A stretch of DNA of 64,000 nt from Mansonella perstans. Lineage: Eukaryota > Nematoda > Chromadorea > Rhabditida > Onchocercidae. Both the position numbers and the translations under genes were made by a program. Within the stretch, counting starts at the first letter, position 1, and each line of letters begins with the position of its first letter. This document shows positions 14,501-27,900 of this stretch, piece after piece. The stretch spans positions 62,001-126,000 of the forward strand of contig JBAMDO010000103.1 in NCBI GenBank assembly GCA_037074765.1, written 5' to 3'. The notes beneath the pieces are model-generated. The model searched no databases, was not told where the DNA came from, and worked only from the letters and a program-made list of their open reading frames with translations.

Positions 14501-16575
14501 TTTCTCATCACCAATTCTCTGTGAAATTAAAGCATTATTGAAAGATAGACTCGTTAAGCAGCTCGTAACATTTGTCAACCTCATAAGCCTACATAAAAAA
14601 GTAATCAGCAATACAGATAAAACTGGAAATTAAAAATGATATCAAAACAGATTCTACTGATTAGGGCACTACAAAATCTTTAACATTTCCTTCTGTTGTA
14701 TAACCAATAAAAAGGAATACTGCATCGTTCTTTAAAAAAATTGCTATAATAAAAAAGAGAAGAAATCAGTTGTGATTCGGAAATTTACTGCCGTAGTAAA
14801 CAGTAGGAAAACAGATACCTTAAGAAACACAGTGTCAATTGCATACTGTAGGGACAACAGACCAACAGTCCAATAATTGGGCGCCGGATTCACTAGAAAC
14901 TGATCGTCTGAAATTTTATATGGTCCTCCATCCTCCCAGATGTCATCACCAATATACCACTGTGTTGCTGGATCTTCTGTCTGACGTATTCGTATTGTAT
15001 AAGCAAGGCGCGATGTGCTACTATTATATTCATCAAATATAATACCAGCTATAAATAAGCGATAATTTAGAAAGCACTGCACTATCCATATTTTTTTTTT
15101 ATTAAGCATTCGAAGATCGAAACAATCTCATTGAAAGACTATCGATCACAGAGAGAGAGAAGAAATCGCAAACCTTGGCACGATTTCTGACACACTTGAT
15201 CTCTTAATTGCATACCCACCATCCTACAGATAAGTTTCTTTTACTTTCATTTCGTTTTAATGTTCTGCCTGATTTTTTGCTTCTTACATTTGTTTATTGC
15301 AGCATTTCTTTATTTCAATAACGTTGGTAACAGTGGATGTACGGTTTAAAAATAAACATAAATTTACTGCTCGCCAATTTTTATTCCTCCCCGATTTCTC
15401 CAGGATTTCAAAGCAAGTGTTAAGCATCTTCGGTGTAAAATAGCAAAGTACCTTGGATCTAGTGAACTAGTAAACATATAGAGAGGAAAATCCTAACTAC
15501 GTTAAACAGCTAGTTTAACAAGATTTTTCTCAATATTAACTTGAGGTCATCGACCCCTATTTTAAAATGAGTAATATAATGGTTTTTTTAGCTGCACTAT
15601 CGAAGAATTTTTCCTCGCAGATGGAAGTAATCCACTTCATAAAGGAATATGTTCAACAAATACTTCTGTAGACTTGAAAAACTAAAATTTAATCTCATAC
15701 CAATATATTCAGTACAACTGAAAAAATCACGATAATCCTCCAATAGCGTTTTCATCATGGCTTCCTCCGTTGGGAATATTCTTACATTCAATTCATAATA
15801 GTGTGAATGCAAAGTCGAATTATTCATCAAATAACGAGATTCTAACTCACTTGCTACCCATAAAATCTCTTTGTTATCCACATTGCTTCTAAAAAATAAT
15901 TCATGATGATGCGAAAAACCAAGCCTAAAAAGAAAAATGTTTAATCTACCAAAAGGAAAAAGAAGTGCATGAACTTACGGAAATACAAGTCCTAAACTCC
16001 TTTGACTAAGCATCCCACAGAAAGTGTAAATTGAATGCGTATTACCGAGACGCCGATCTATATCTCTCCAATCTCCGGTCACTTGAAATGATTCCCATAA
16101 CTGTGCTTCATGTTTCACAGTTGATGAATTCTGAAACAATCATATTTGTTAGCGCACTTTCCCGGTAATAGCTAAATAAATTTTCCACAAAAGTTATATC
16201 ATAGAGCAAATGCATACGTATAGTTCTGACATATGCTCCACGAAATCTCAAATCCTATAAACCAGCTATATCTATTCTTTTGTAATTTGTTTACATCCAT
16301 TTACTTATTGTTTTTATTTTCGAAACCATTTTAACGATCTTCTCTCATTAATGCTTCAGAAATTCTTTTTGAAATATTCTTTTTTTATGGACGAAAAAAT
16401 TCTTTTTGTCGTAAAAAAAATTAAAATAGCTATGAATAACCTGTACAACCAAAATGATAAGCGGCAGTGAGATAATCAATGGAATGGCTATTTCAGTAAT
16501 GCTCCATGTCTTACTTCGCCAAATAACAATCAATTCTTTCATAAGCAGCAAACGTAGATGATCCAACAGTAACAT
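2552..16575 (-). CDS. ABCA-family full ABC transporter (two TMD-NBD halves)
   Basis: ATP-driven lipid-type membrane transporter of the ABCA family (C. elegans relatives: CED-7 and the ABT proteins). Exons, minus strand: 16575-16441, 16130-15979, 15888-15701, 15048-14819, 14518-14327, 13860-13738, 13420-13279, 13161-~13039, 12550-12375, 11981-11805, 11453-11163, 10895-10735, 10548-10395, 10080-9941, 9743-9645, 9489-9440, 8896-8732, 8574-8417, 8246-8102, 7835-7801, 7770-7660, 7140-7010, 6648-6459, 6078-5974, 5584-5474, 5033-4859, 4569-4463, 4291-4119, 3545-3282, 3101-2940, 2678-2552. About 1,550 residues. First membrane segment [19 protein letters not shown], then a short extracellular region of about 200 residues and a membrane cluster. 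NBD1: [40 protein letters not shown]2: [37 protein letters not shown]. All ATPase motifs look intact, so both sites should bind ATP. C-terminus TLEEAFLQL is typical. Uncertain: the 3' end of exon 8, the exon 16/17 join, and a GC donor at 7660. I cannot say which ABCA subtype it is. Confidence 0.93.
8276..8347. repeat. 27-bp tandem repeat, about 2.6 copies
   Basis: The unit starts attaatagtaagataaatta and has a period of 27 bp. Copies begin at 8276, 8303 and 8330 and are almost identical. It lies in the ABCA intron between exons 8574-8417 and 8246-8102, so it is probably neutral and length-variable. Confidence 0.9.
9342..9361. repeat. (AT)n microsatellite
   Basis: Ten AT units follow an (AAAT)n-like stretch. 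It is inside an ABCA intron. Confidence 0.9.
14133..14159. repeat. Poly-A run (27 bases) in ABCA intron
   Basis: Uninterrupted A run on the plus strand (T run in the sense of the gene), between ABCA exons 14518-14327 and 13860-13738. Confidence 0.9.
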
Positions 16576-17734
16576 TGTTGTTAACTTCTAGCATGTACTT
16601 TTAGTTAATTTTTAAACGTTTTTTAAAATGTATGACAAAGGAAATTGTAACTACTTTACAATACTATTAACTGCACGAATCAATTCGCCTGAAAAACAGA
16701 ACAACTAACCAGCTAATCAACAAATGCAATGAGACAAAAGAAAAGGTAGCGGTGAGCAAATAAAAAAATTAATCGCAAACATCCTATCAGCAACCTATAT
16801 TTGCAGATCATTGCAGATCATTGGTATAGAACTTGTACAAAATGATATTAACAATGAATTATGATCCTATTTGGAAAAGGTCCAAGATCAAAAGGTCAAA
16901 TGTAACTCCCCATTGCCAAACCATACGACAAGCATAGCGCCAACCGCTAGCCGTGATGCGGATAACAAGACGAAAATCATAACGCTGCACGCAAGAAATG
17001 AAAACACAAATCCCGCCTAATTTGTAATTTGTAATGGTAGCACTCGAGAGTAAATAGTCGTATCAACTCATTAATTATGCCATAGTTGTGAACTTGGGCA
17101 CAAGGTGTATGCAGCCAAGTTCTGGATATTTTTATATGAAAAGACCTAGACAATTGATGGAAGCCTTTTATATTACAGGAATCGTGCATTTTTTCGAAAA
17201 CCTGATTTGTGATCTAAATCTTGAAGTAAATCAGGATTGGAAATATTATCCTGAACATAATAGAACTTGTAAATAGGTTGTATTTTTAGTTAAAGCTCAA
17301 TAATCCTTCTACAGCTACCTTTCCGGGCTTAAAGTTTTTATTTTTCTTTCTTTCTTTTAAACCATTCTGATGTTCCCGAATTATCGAATCGGTCCCATCA
17401 TTTGTTAGTTTCAGAGGATTTTGGATGGAAAAATTCTGCATTTCAATTGGATTTTTCTACTTTTTTTACTTGAAATTTGAAAAGTATGTTGATTTTTATT
17501 TTGATATTTCATTACTTTTAAATTGTTGAATGTTGAATGCTAATGCTCTAATTGTTGATTTATCATCTATATGCATTTTCAAACTGCTTTGTTGTATGAA
17601 GTAGTTAGAAAATGAATCATCAATTAACCAACCACTTGCAATTTTACTCCTTCTAGAATCGATGAAATGAATAAAATAAATGATAGTACTAAAGCACTAA
17701 TCAGCACTAATCCCTTGCACTGTTATGCAAAGAG

Positions 17735-17777
17735 CTTTCATACTTTCATACTTTCATACTTTTAAGCTTTCATACTC
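17735..17777. repeat. Short TTTCATAC tandem repeat
   Basis: An 8-bp motif (tttcatac) is repeated three to four times with one degenerate unit at the right end. Confidence 0.85.
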
Positions 17778-19520
17778 GAAAATAAGAAAACATCAATTTT
17801 CTTCACTGTTGATTCATATCAGAGTGGAATTAATTGAAAGTTTAAAAGTCTAGAAATAGATGCTCACCATCAGAAAAAGAAAAAAGGTCATTCCGTAGAT
17901 GCCATACATGTTTAAGCCTTGAACATTTTAGCATTCATTATTGTTTTTCACAACAGTTCAATAGCAATTTTTTTTAAATGATTTCATAACAAACTAGTAT
18001 TAATTGATAATTTATAGTTGCATTGCACATAAAACTTGAACTAAAGTAGACAAAGAGTAAATATACCCCTTGTGAGCCAAAACTTATTGAAATATTTTTT
18101 TCTATGGTCAGAGAATTAGCCAAAAGACGGAAATTTTTCATCCATTTCTTCCTATTCTTCTTTAAAGCTAAATTATATTCATCCTTCCTTTTCACTTTTA
18201 ATTACTTATTCACTTTGGTTGTAATTAATTGAATTAATTGCTATCTTATCATTATTTCTTCAGGTTGACATTTCCATTTACTTGAAGCAATTAATGATTG
18301 AGCATATCTAATTGATAGCATAATTTTTGTCTGAAAAATTATTCGCATTGCATTGTCCAATCATTCATTTATTTACTTTATTAATTTATTTAAACGCTTC
18401 TGCATTGATTATTTAATTCATCACATTCATTCTCAGATTTATTTCTTGCTATATTTTGATCCGAAAAAAGTTTAGAAATGTAATCTTTTTAGAAAGAAAT
18501 CGCAAGAAGCAAACAATGGCGTCAGTCTCGATGAGATGAATAAATATACTTTGATGCTCACTCATTTTTTAGCAATGTTTCTCTTTTCTTGAAAGATTTA
18601 CTTGTCTTTTAACAGCGCAGTTCCATCACTTTCAGCTTCCTTACAATTTTTCACTAAGCTCAATTAGCTTTTTTGCTTTTTTTCTTACTTATGCATCGCT
18701 TTTTAGAAATAACTTTATCACTTTGGATTTGAGAGCACTAACTCTCCTCTTCCGTTCCAGTGCTTTGTAAATTATTTCCGGGATTAACTCTAGTCACTTT
18801 TTCAACATTTTTTTTTTCTCAAAATTGAATGAAATAAAGTTTTTAGCTATTATTTTCAAATGTCAGAATTTCGTTAAACTTTCCAGCAGTTATAAGTGAT
18901 ATTAAAACATTTCAAAGAAATACTCCGGCAATACTTTAATCTGGTATTAATGATTATTTCAGTCTGTTACAGCAATATGAAGAATCAAGCGATAGAAGTA
19001 AAAGCTCTTAATTTGTGTTGGAAGTTTATTTCAACCATTAAAAATAGAGGTAACTTTTAATTTCGAAGCAAAAATTATCATTAACTTTTTATTAGTCTTA
19101 CTTTTTCAGCTTTTCTAGACAAGGTTAAGAATTTTTTGTTTATTGATGAATCAGACAGCTGATATATATTGGTTGGGCTGACATAATGCAGCATTTCAGT
19201 GTGTTATATATTTCATGAATTTTTTATAAAGCATGACATAAAGCATTACTAATTAATTGCTAGACTGATTCAATACAAAATCGCTTTTCTTTAAACAATT
19301 TAGGATTTTTAAAATATTTCTCTTATTTAAATTTGCTTTCCCAAAATTTTGTCATGTTTCGAAAGTTACCATTGCTTCTGCATGCTATTACGTGTCGTGG
19401 CGAGATTTGCCGCGAAAATACGGCAAATCAACCTCCTAGAATTGAATGATCATTATTACGTATATGACTTTCAATCTTGAATCTCGAAATACCGTCTAGT
19501 TGACTTTGTAATGATCATCG

Positions 19521-19542
19521 TTATATATATATATATATATAT
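19521..19542. repeat. (TA)n microsatellite
   Basis: Eleven TA units in the intergenic interval. Confidence 0.9.
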
Positions 19543-21816
19543 GTATGATTTTTGAAGACACATCAATTAATGGTAGTCTGTTTTCGGATCTCTTTAACAT
19601 CCATTGAAGATGTATGTCATCAGTATTTTGAGACTTATTGTTTGTTTGTTATAGTTTGGTTGCTCTAATTGCTATAATGCATACATAGCACATAGCTACG
19701 CATTAATAATATAATAGCACATTTATGTTATTTTATTGCATTGGTTTTTCAGTGCAGATTCTCGGCTATACAAAACAAATACATTCTTCCTCCATTTATT
19801 AAACTTTCTTGAAATTTTTTATAGAGATTCAACCTATTGTTACGGAACACTGTAGCTTATGTCAAACATTGTCATTAGAAGGAAAGGTTTGGAATTGGCA
19901 ATTATATTTGAAAAGCAATTGTTTCCAGTCATAGCATAGCTGTCATTGGTCTTATCGTTTCCATAAGAGTGAAACAGAGCGGAGTAATGACATTAGTTTT
20001 ATTCTCATTTCAACTTGAAATCTCCTTTTAAAGTTATCTTTATCCTTGTTGCAAAAGTTTTTTTAACTGAATTTGATGATACAATGTTTTTGATGAATTG
20101 AATTTGAAAAATGATTCGACATTACATTTCATTGATAGATGGTGAATAAATTCTTATAAAACAATTGGCAGAAAATACAACGAGTTGATATTCTTGATTA
20201 TTGTACGTAATAATGAGAGGGAGGAATGGCAACGCACTGATTTGTTTTAGTGTATCCAATTTAAATGAACTCCTCTACAGCATTGTTAACTCCTTACGCG
20301 AATTCCTTATATATGGAATTTTTTTTTACCACAATCCAATGATTATTTAAGTGAAGTGGAGGTAAGGTACAACATGTTGCATTGTTTAAATTATATGAAA
20401 ATGTGATGATGATCTTATATCATTATGCTAGAGATTATTTACAAATCGATAGCTACAATTTTTACAATTTACCGATTAACCTTAGTATATATAAACAATT
20501 ATTCAAATAAAATAATCTTCACACTACAAATTTTTATTTTTATAAATTTACTTTAGCTGATGTGAGATATTTCTGTAATATAGAACACTTCAGTTAAATT
20601 GATATATTTCTGTGTTATAAATAACTTTGGGTTTCGTCTTACTTCCGCAGTTAACTTCATTATTTCTGGCAAAATACCTTGTAAATCTTGAATCAGGCAG
20701 TTTAAAATTGAAGAGATGGTATGATTGGTTTCCTTGATACTCCGTATTATACTCTTTTATGTTTACATTAAGCTTTAAATCGCGTAGTCCCAGAAAGGCA
20801 GAACTGAAGCGAAATTTAAACCATGAAATTACTTCGTTTGATGTAAAGAGGAGAATGAATTTGTAACATAAATAATAAAAAGATTTATCGGAATTTCTTT
20901 TCAATGGTGCATTTGTGTACATGCGAATTTTGCTTGCACTCCTTCATATCATTCATTTCTATGAAACCGTTGCTAAGTTTGCTAATTTAGAAGTTAAGGA
21001 TAAAGGTTAAATTCGAAAAAACTTCTTGGCTTAAACAATGGTTCGAATAGAACAAGCAAATGCTGCATCGTATGCCTCTGCAAGCATAAAATAACATGTT
21101 TGCCTTATTGAATGGAATGCTCTCTGGGCTCCTCACTAACATTAATTGACATCCGAGGAGTCTGTGTCGCACTTCTGATGAATGTCCCAGAAGCGCAAAG
21201 TGGGTACAGGATATTTTTGACATTTTAAACTCCCTAAATGTTTCCTAATTTTTCAATCATGAATTTGGTCCATTCCTCAATTTTTGTCTGACACTACCAT
21301 GTATAGTATTGAGAATTGCATTCAGTGAGGAAATAGGTCTCACATATTAGACTCAAAAGCCTTTGTTTCTCTTCCACTGTATCTTTTGATATCTCATGAC
21401 TGTTATTAATCTCTTAGATTTTTCTAATTTTGAGAGAAGCAGAAAATGATTCTGAGATGGCCCAAAAAGCTTAATGTTGAAATGAGAAATGACCTGAAAG
21501 CAAATAGCAGTAGATATTTGTGAGACAAAAAGAGTAATCCAGTTGTAAAAGGTCGATTGTCTTTGAATTGTTAGAAGAAACAATCGTGAAAAGCTTTATA
21601 ATATTTGAGAATAGAATTACATTCAGTTTTACTGCTCATAATTATTATTTCTGATATATTTTGATCATTCAATTGGAATAGTTTTAGTATTGAGATATTT
21701 GATTTCTCACAGGTATATTATACGCATATTCGTCCTTGAAATAGTTAATAAGAAGATGTAAGATTGCTCTCACTTTATTTCATTCTTCTAATTTTGCGCA
21801 TTCATCAAGACAATAT

Positions 21817-21825
<9 letters not shown>

Positions 21826-21861
<36 letters not shown>
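21826..21861. repeat. (CA)n microsatellite preceded by (TC)n
   Basis: About 18 CA dinucleotides directly after a short TC run. A possible polymorphic marker. Confidence 0.95.
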
Positions 21862-21864
<3 letters not shown>

Positions 21865-22402
21865 GAAGGAAAATCGAGCAAACGGAACTGGCAAAATATA
21901 TCCTGAATGCTTTTGTTGCAGTATTTCCGGAACTATTTCTTGGCTAAAATCCTATATATCATCAGATATTTCTCCTAATGTTCGTTCATTACTGCTTTCC
22001 TCTACTATCTCATCCAGTTATCTTGAACTATTACAATAAAAAATTGAAATCTCTGTCATCGATTCTACTTGTTTTCCAAATTCGAAACAAATTTAAATTT
22101 AGGAAATAATTCAGTTTTCCAAGTACATATAGCACTATTAAACAATAAAATTTAATAGAAAAAATTCAGTTCCACGAAGATGCTATCTTTAACTTTTAAT
22201 TCTTTGGAGCGATTTCCTTCATTTCCAGAAAAAATATAGTATTATAATTTAAAGATGCACTTAATGTTTCTGTTACTCAACAATTCATTTCTTATCGTGA
22301 GTAAATTTCTGACTTTTTAAGAATTATTGCTTTATTTTCTTCCTCAAATTTCTACAAATTTATGAAATCTCACGTGATTGTTATTTTTCATATCCATGAA
22401 AT

Positions 22403-22557
22403 AGATATGCTGGAAACGGTGCATTTTAATCAAATCTTCAGATGGACGGAGTACCAGATACTATTAGATTCAGGGGAGATATGCTGGAACAATGCATTTT
22501 AATCAAATCTTCAGATTGGACGGAGTACCAGATACTATTAGATTCAGGGTTCAGGGG
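22403..22557. repeat. 74-bp tandem duplication
   Basis: Two near-identical copies start at 22403 and 22477, each beginning agatatgctggaa and ending gattcagggg. They differ at a few positions, and a short third fragment (ttcagggg) follows. No open frame or RNA signature explains it. Confidence 0.9.
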
Positions 22558-23100
22558 AAAAATTGAGTTAATTGATATAAGATAATAAACTGACAGATGG
22601 CAAGAGAATAAGAAAGAAGTCAACGACGACGAAATATAATATCGATTATAACGCCATCATTATATGACATTGAATATAAGAGGATTGAAGGTTAAAATAA
22701 AAAGGAAATATTTTTTTTTTTTTTTTTTTTTTAAACTGTAAGAATATAATAAAATGGATTGAATTAAACGATCCGATAGTTCTGTCGGAAATCCTCCTAC
22801 TAATTTTCATGGATGTTCAACAATGTCTAACGAATACTTTTACAATCGTCGGCATTAGATAACCAGAAATTGCTTTGTGTGCCTAATAGATATTTATTTA
22901 CACTGAGGATCGGTGATACCATAGTATGTCAAACTGGAACATTTCAACTCATCTTCCATATGGCTCTTCTTTAGATTTTATGCATCCAGTAAAAATGAAA
23001 AAATAGAATCACTTTCAAGTTTCATCGAAATTTTGTAAACTCTAATCAACTCTTGTAGAAGCATGATTCAAAATCTTAATTGGACATTCCAGTTATCGGC

Positions 23101-23170
23101 GAGCATTTCTTAAATAAGACGTATCTTTTTCTTTTTTTTTTTTTTTTTTTTTTTTTTGAGCATTTCTTAA
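23101..23170. mobile_element. Poly-T insertion flanked by 13-bp direct repeats (retroposon-like footprint)
   Basis: The sequence gagcatttcttaa occurs at 23101-23113 and again at 23158-23170. Between them lie about 19 bases of unique sequence and then a run of about 25 T broken by one C. On the minus strand this reads as a short body ending in poly-A between target-site duplications, the pattern left by a strongly truncated retroposed copy. No element family can be named. Confidence 0.45.
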
Positions 23171-24968
23171 GTTAAGCCCTTTCAATTGCTGTAATTATTT
23201 GAATTCCATGTTTTGGATATTTTTATTTAATGTTTAATTAGAAATCGTACATTTATAAGTGTTTCATTTTTAGTTTATTTATTGGACACTGAAAGTGTTA
23301 TAATAATAATAGAAATTAAGAAAAAGTAGTACGAACAATTATAATAACATTAAAAATAGCAACAATGATATAGTGATGGTTGCTAATGATGAGAATAGTA
23401 ATAATAATGAAAATAATAATTGATAATATTATGACTTTCATTAACTTTTAAATGTCTCCTGAATAATAATAATGTCTTTTTTAAATGATGATATTAAATT
23501 TTTTTTGAATGAATGTGTTACAATGCTATTTCACTACCAATTTCTTTCTTTTTATAATAGAAGTAATGTAAAATGACTACTGATTCTGTTTGTTTATTGC
23601 TTATTTTATCGTAATCTTTCTCCCTTTTAATATTTAATTGAAAAAAATTTCCAATTTTGCTGCATAATAAATAATTCATTTGTAATTTGTATTAAAGCCT
23701 AATGCATTGTTGCTTCTCTATGAGCTTTACAGGTGATATTAAAAATGTTTCAAAGCTACATTTTAATCGAAGCCATTAAAAAATTTTCAATATTTTCTTA
23801 ATGAGATTGAACAAATGCCATTATTGTTTATCAGTAATTTTGAAGAGAATAAAAAAATACAATTTTTCGCTATTTTTCATTCAAACAATTCTAAACGAAA
23901 TTGCAAGTAGTGACAAAGAATAGAATTGAATTTTGCTCAACATTACAAATCTTTTTTCATCCATCATTAAAATAATTCATTTCATTCAGTACTTCTACTA
24001 CTTTATCTTCCTCTCTTAGATTATATTTTAGTTTTCACACAGCATCATCATTATTGGCAACCTGCAGAACTTAATATAATTACAAGATTAAAAAATTGTT
24101 GATAAAAGGAAAAAAGCAATGATTTGTAAAACTTATGAAATGATCGTTTGAAATTCAAAAAATTGTCAAAGGAATACTTTTCATAACAATCCGCAACCAT
24201 ATAGGTAGGAAATTAAGGTGAAATAGAAGTTACGGTAAATATCACAAGTACAGTAGAAATTATAGAAAATTGCGTAACCAGTTGGCAACATAGAATGAAG
24301 GTCAGTGCCCGAGTTGCCAGTGAATTGTGTATTGATAGATTGTTGAGGAGGTCATCACCTTTATGTATCATGGGAAACAAGAAATGATTATTAAGGCATA
24401 TATTAAAGAATTTATCCTTTATTTACTCTTTTTTTTTTTTTTTTTCTTTTTTCTCTCTCTTAAATTTAATATTTGCAAAAAATAGCTTAAATTATTTAAA
24501 ATTTTGTAATTTCATAAGTTTTGTATGATGTAAAGTAAACATTTGCGTTAAGTAAAATTATCAAGATATCTTATTTTGATAACGATAGATATTTAATGAT
24601 AGTTGAATTGTAAGAAATCGAAAATTCTCACACTCCTCATTTTCAGTTCTATTTTTGTTTATTTATCTGTTCAATTAAGAAGATGGAATTTGACCTTTTT
24701 GTTTCATTTTCAAACAAACTTATTCGGCATTTAATGTTTGATAATAATTTGTATTACAATAATTTGCGGAAATATTTTAATATCACTAATATCAATTTAG
24801 ACATTGAATTGATTTACTATGCTCGATAACTTTTAATGTTTATTGTTCGTCGTTCAATTAATATATGATAGAATAAATCAATTATTTTAATACATTGTAT
24901 TTATTGCAGCATTCGATTTTATTTATTTGGTGTTGTTTGTGAATCGTTCAACTTTTCTGTTAACAAAA

Positions 24969-27900
24969 ATGGATGAAAAAAGGGCTGGAACAAGGTTAAT
25001 TTCTTCAAACTTAGTATCACTAATTCGATCCTAAATGACACATATTAACTTATTTTATTTATTAGTTATACAATATTAAAAAGTAACCATTTGTTAAAGA
25101 AGCTAAAGTTCAATTTTTAATGAAGTGAGTTAAAAGCAAGTAAATCGATTTATTTTCAGGGTTTTCAAAAAAACGAGCCCAAATGGCAAGGTTTGCTTTG
25201 CTTATGTTTTTCAATTGAGATAAAGTTAGCAGTTGTTCCTTTTTGATATCACTATTCACTACTAAGTCTTAAATTTATTGCAATTTCTACTTTGAGCTTT
25301 GGCTTATTCACTTTCTTAGGTTTGTTTCTTTAGCTGTTTCTGCTCGTCTTATTGTTTCGTTGAACAGAAAAATTCCATTCTTTATTGGCCCCTCCATTAT
25401 CTTGGCTGCCCCAACGGATGTTTCGTTTTAATTATAGCTTTTTTGATGATTAATAATAACCTTGTTGGGATTATAAACTAATTTGATATGATACCGAGGT
25501 GATGCTACCGAGTCAGTGTAATTTCACCATTGTTGCTGCAAAAACACTTATATATATTACATGCTGAAACGGAAAATAGGGAACTATATCGTTCTATTAA
25601 TCTTCAGATAACTGTATATGTTGATAATTCAAAAATTGAGGTTGCTTAAATATTTCAGATTACAACCTATTTGGGCAAAAGGGATTTCATCGACCATGGG
25701 AATTTTGTTGATTTAATAGGTTGTTTCTTTTTATAAAAATATGTTTTGTTCTGAGAAATGTGTGTTAAATTATTGCTTTAAAGCATGGAGCACTGAATAT
25801 TCTTCAGCCTATATGTTATCCATTTTTATATGCAACGTTAAAGCTTTGGTTCAGTTTTATAGGTTTCATTCAGCATGAAGATTTTTTATTAGTTTTATAG
25901 ATGGTATGGTTTTAATCGATGAAGGTTATATCAAGGAAAACAAGAGGATTACTGCCTATCTTTTGGCAGCATTTCGTTATGGTCGCGAAGATTTAGATGT
26001 ACTAGGTTTAACTTTCAGGAAAGATTTGATCTCGCAAACTTTTCAGGTTGCATTCGTTTTTAAATAATGATTAATTTCTTTTTTCGTTAAATTAATTGGT
26101 TCTGATGACGTTTAAAATATTGAAAGAACAAATATATTATAAGCTCGTTTGATTTATTTGTTTTGGTTTTTGGTTTCTGGTCCATGTCATAATCTTAGTA
26201 TTTTTATCCTTGGAGAAGCTCATGCTGTATTACGACCAATACTGATTTTCTTGCAGGTGTTCCAAAGTGAAAGTGGAAGGTAGTTGAAATATGATTGCTG
26301 ATTGTCTTACTGTATTTTTAAGGTATATCCAGTGGACACTTTACATCTTCGGCCACTAACACGATTACAGGAGAGATTGAAAAAGAAGTTAGGGACCAAT
26401 GCATTTCCATTTTGGTTTCAGATTCCAACTCATTCAGCATCAAGTGTAACCTTGCAGGTTCCGTAATGAATTTACTCCTTTCCTAATAATTTCTCCTCAT
26501 TTATTAGAATTTTATGAAATATCATGTATTTGTTAGCCTGTTAGATGTCATAGAATATAAGAGATCAGGCATATCAAATATACTGAATTTTCATATTTTT
26601 TAACGCTAAATTCTATAACTGTAATATATAAGTGGTCGTTTTAGCCTGCCCAAGGTGATACAGGAAAGCCATGTGGAGTTGATTTCGAGTTGAAAACAAT
26701 TGTGGAATCTCTTGAGGGCAACAGTGTCGATAAGTCAAAGAAGCAGTAAGCTTTTAAAATTGCAGTTTCTTTTTTAGAAATATTTGAGTGAAAAGAATAA
26801 CATATGCGATGAGTAATGGACGGAATTTCTATGTTTTTACGTTTCATTTTAAATAAAGAAATCGATTTCTTGGTGCTGGAAGTACTATTCGATATATATC
26901 AATAAAAAAATAGCAAAAATTAGAAGAAAAAATGATCTATTTTTTTAGCAATAGTGTGCGTCTAGCTATAAGAAAACTGACTTATGCACCATACAGAAAT
27001 CGTCCTCAACCAACCATCGAAGTAACAAAAGAGTTCATGATGAGTTCCGGCTCGTTACATTTGGAAGCATCACTCGATAAAGAGGTAGTTATGCGTATAT
27101 GCATCTATTTTTAACATTCACCATCCAATTTAAACGATTGGATTATGCTCGTATGCTAGTATGTTTGATGAATAAAGTTTAGAAAAATGTTTATTATGCA
27201 ATCATCAAATACGAATAGGCTGGACAACAAAAATAAGTACTAGTTTAAAATCTGTGATATTAAATGCTAATTTAGGAAAATAATATAATCATAATTCATA
27301 TCTCTGTGAAAGGATTATGTTCTCTTTTTCTAGTCTCTAGCTTTCTTACTTTAATCATATATGCATTCCTGTCTTATAGATGTATTATCATGGTGAGTCA
27401 ATAGCAGTGAATGTTCACATCCAGAACAACAGTAACAAGACGGTGAAAAAGATTAAAACTTGCATTGCTCAGGTTGCCGACATATGTCTTTTTACAACTG
27501 CATCCTATACATGTGAAGTTGCAAAGATTGAATCAACGTTAGTTTTCCATCTTTTGCTGATATTGAGCTTGCTTTCTTTTGTCATGATTGATTTCGATTC
27601 GATTTGACATTATCTTAATCGAGAAACATGTTAAATCATCTTTATCGATTTCTTTGGTCAGTGGTTATTTTTTTAAAGTAAAATAAGACGCTACATTTGC
27701 TATTTGATTATGTGCAGCATGTCGTTTAATGCATCATTTTTGATAGTGAAGTGCTTTTTAAATTTATTTTAATATTTTTTCCATTAATTTATTTGAATTT
27801 GGAGATTTGCACAAATATAAAAAATTTCCTTGCAGCAGTTGAACAGAACTTCTGCTTTGCTTGCTTTGTTTTCTCACTAAATTAAATATTGAAACGTTTA

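Larger units (their letters stand above)
16576..24968. other. 8.4 kb gene-poor interval between divergent ABCA and arrestin genes
   Basis: This holds the upstream regions of two genes transcribed away from each other. The ABCA ATG at 16575 is preceded in its own sense by an acceptor-like catgctag about 11 bases upstream, a candidate spliced-leader site. I found no exon with family resemblance on either strand. The longest ATG-started frame (minus, 20922-20590, 110 codons) is not recognisable. The repeats are listed separately. A region around 21040-21220 is somewhat richer in GC than its surroundings but has no clear coding frame. Confidence 0.6.

Noticed and set aside
20590..20922. ATG-started 110-codon frame on the minus strand
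   Set aside because: Rich in F, N, Y and K as expected of chance AT-rich frames, with no motif or splice context and no recognisable family.
21038..21060. Sequence ggttcgaat resembling a tRNA T-loop (B box)
   Set aside because: No matching A box, acceptor stem or cloverleaf could be placed around it on either strand.
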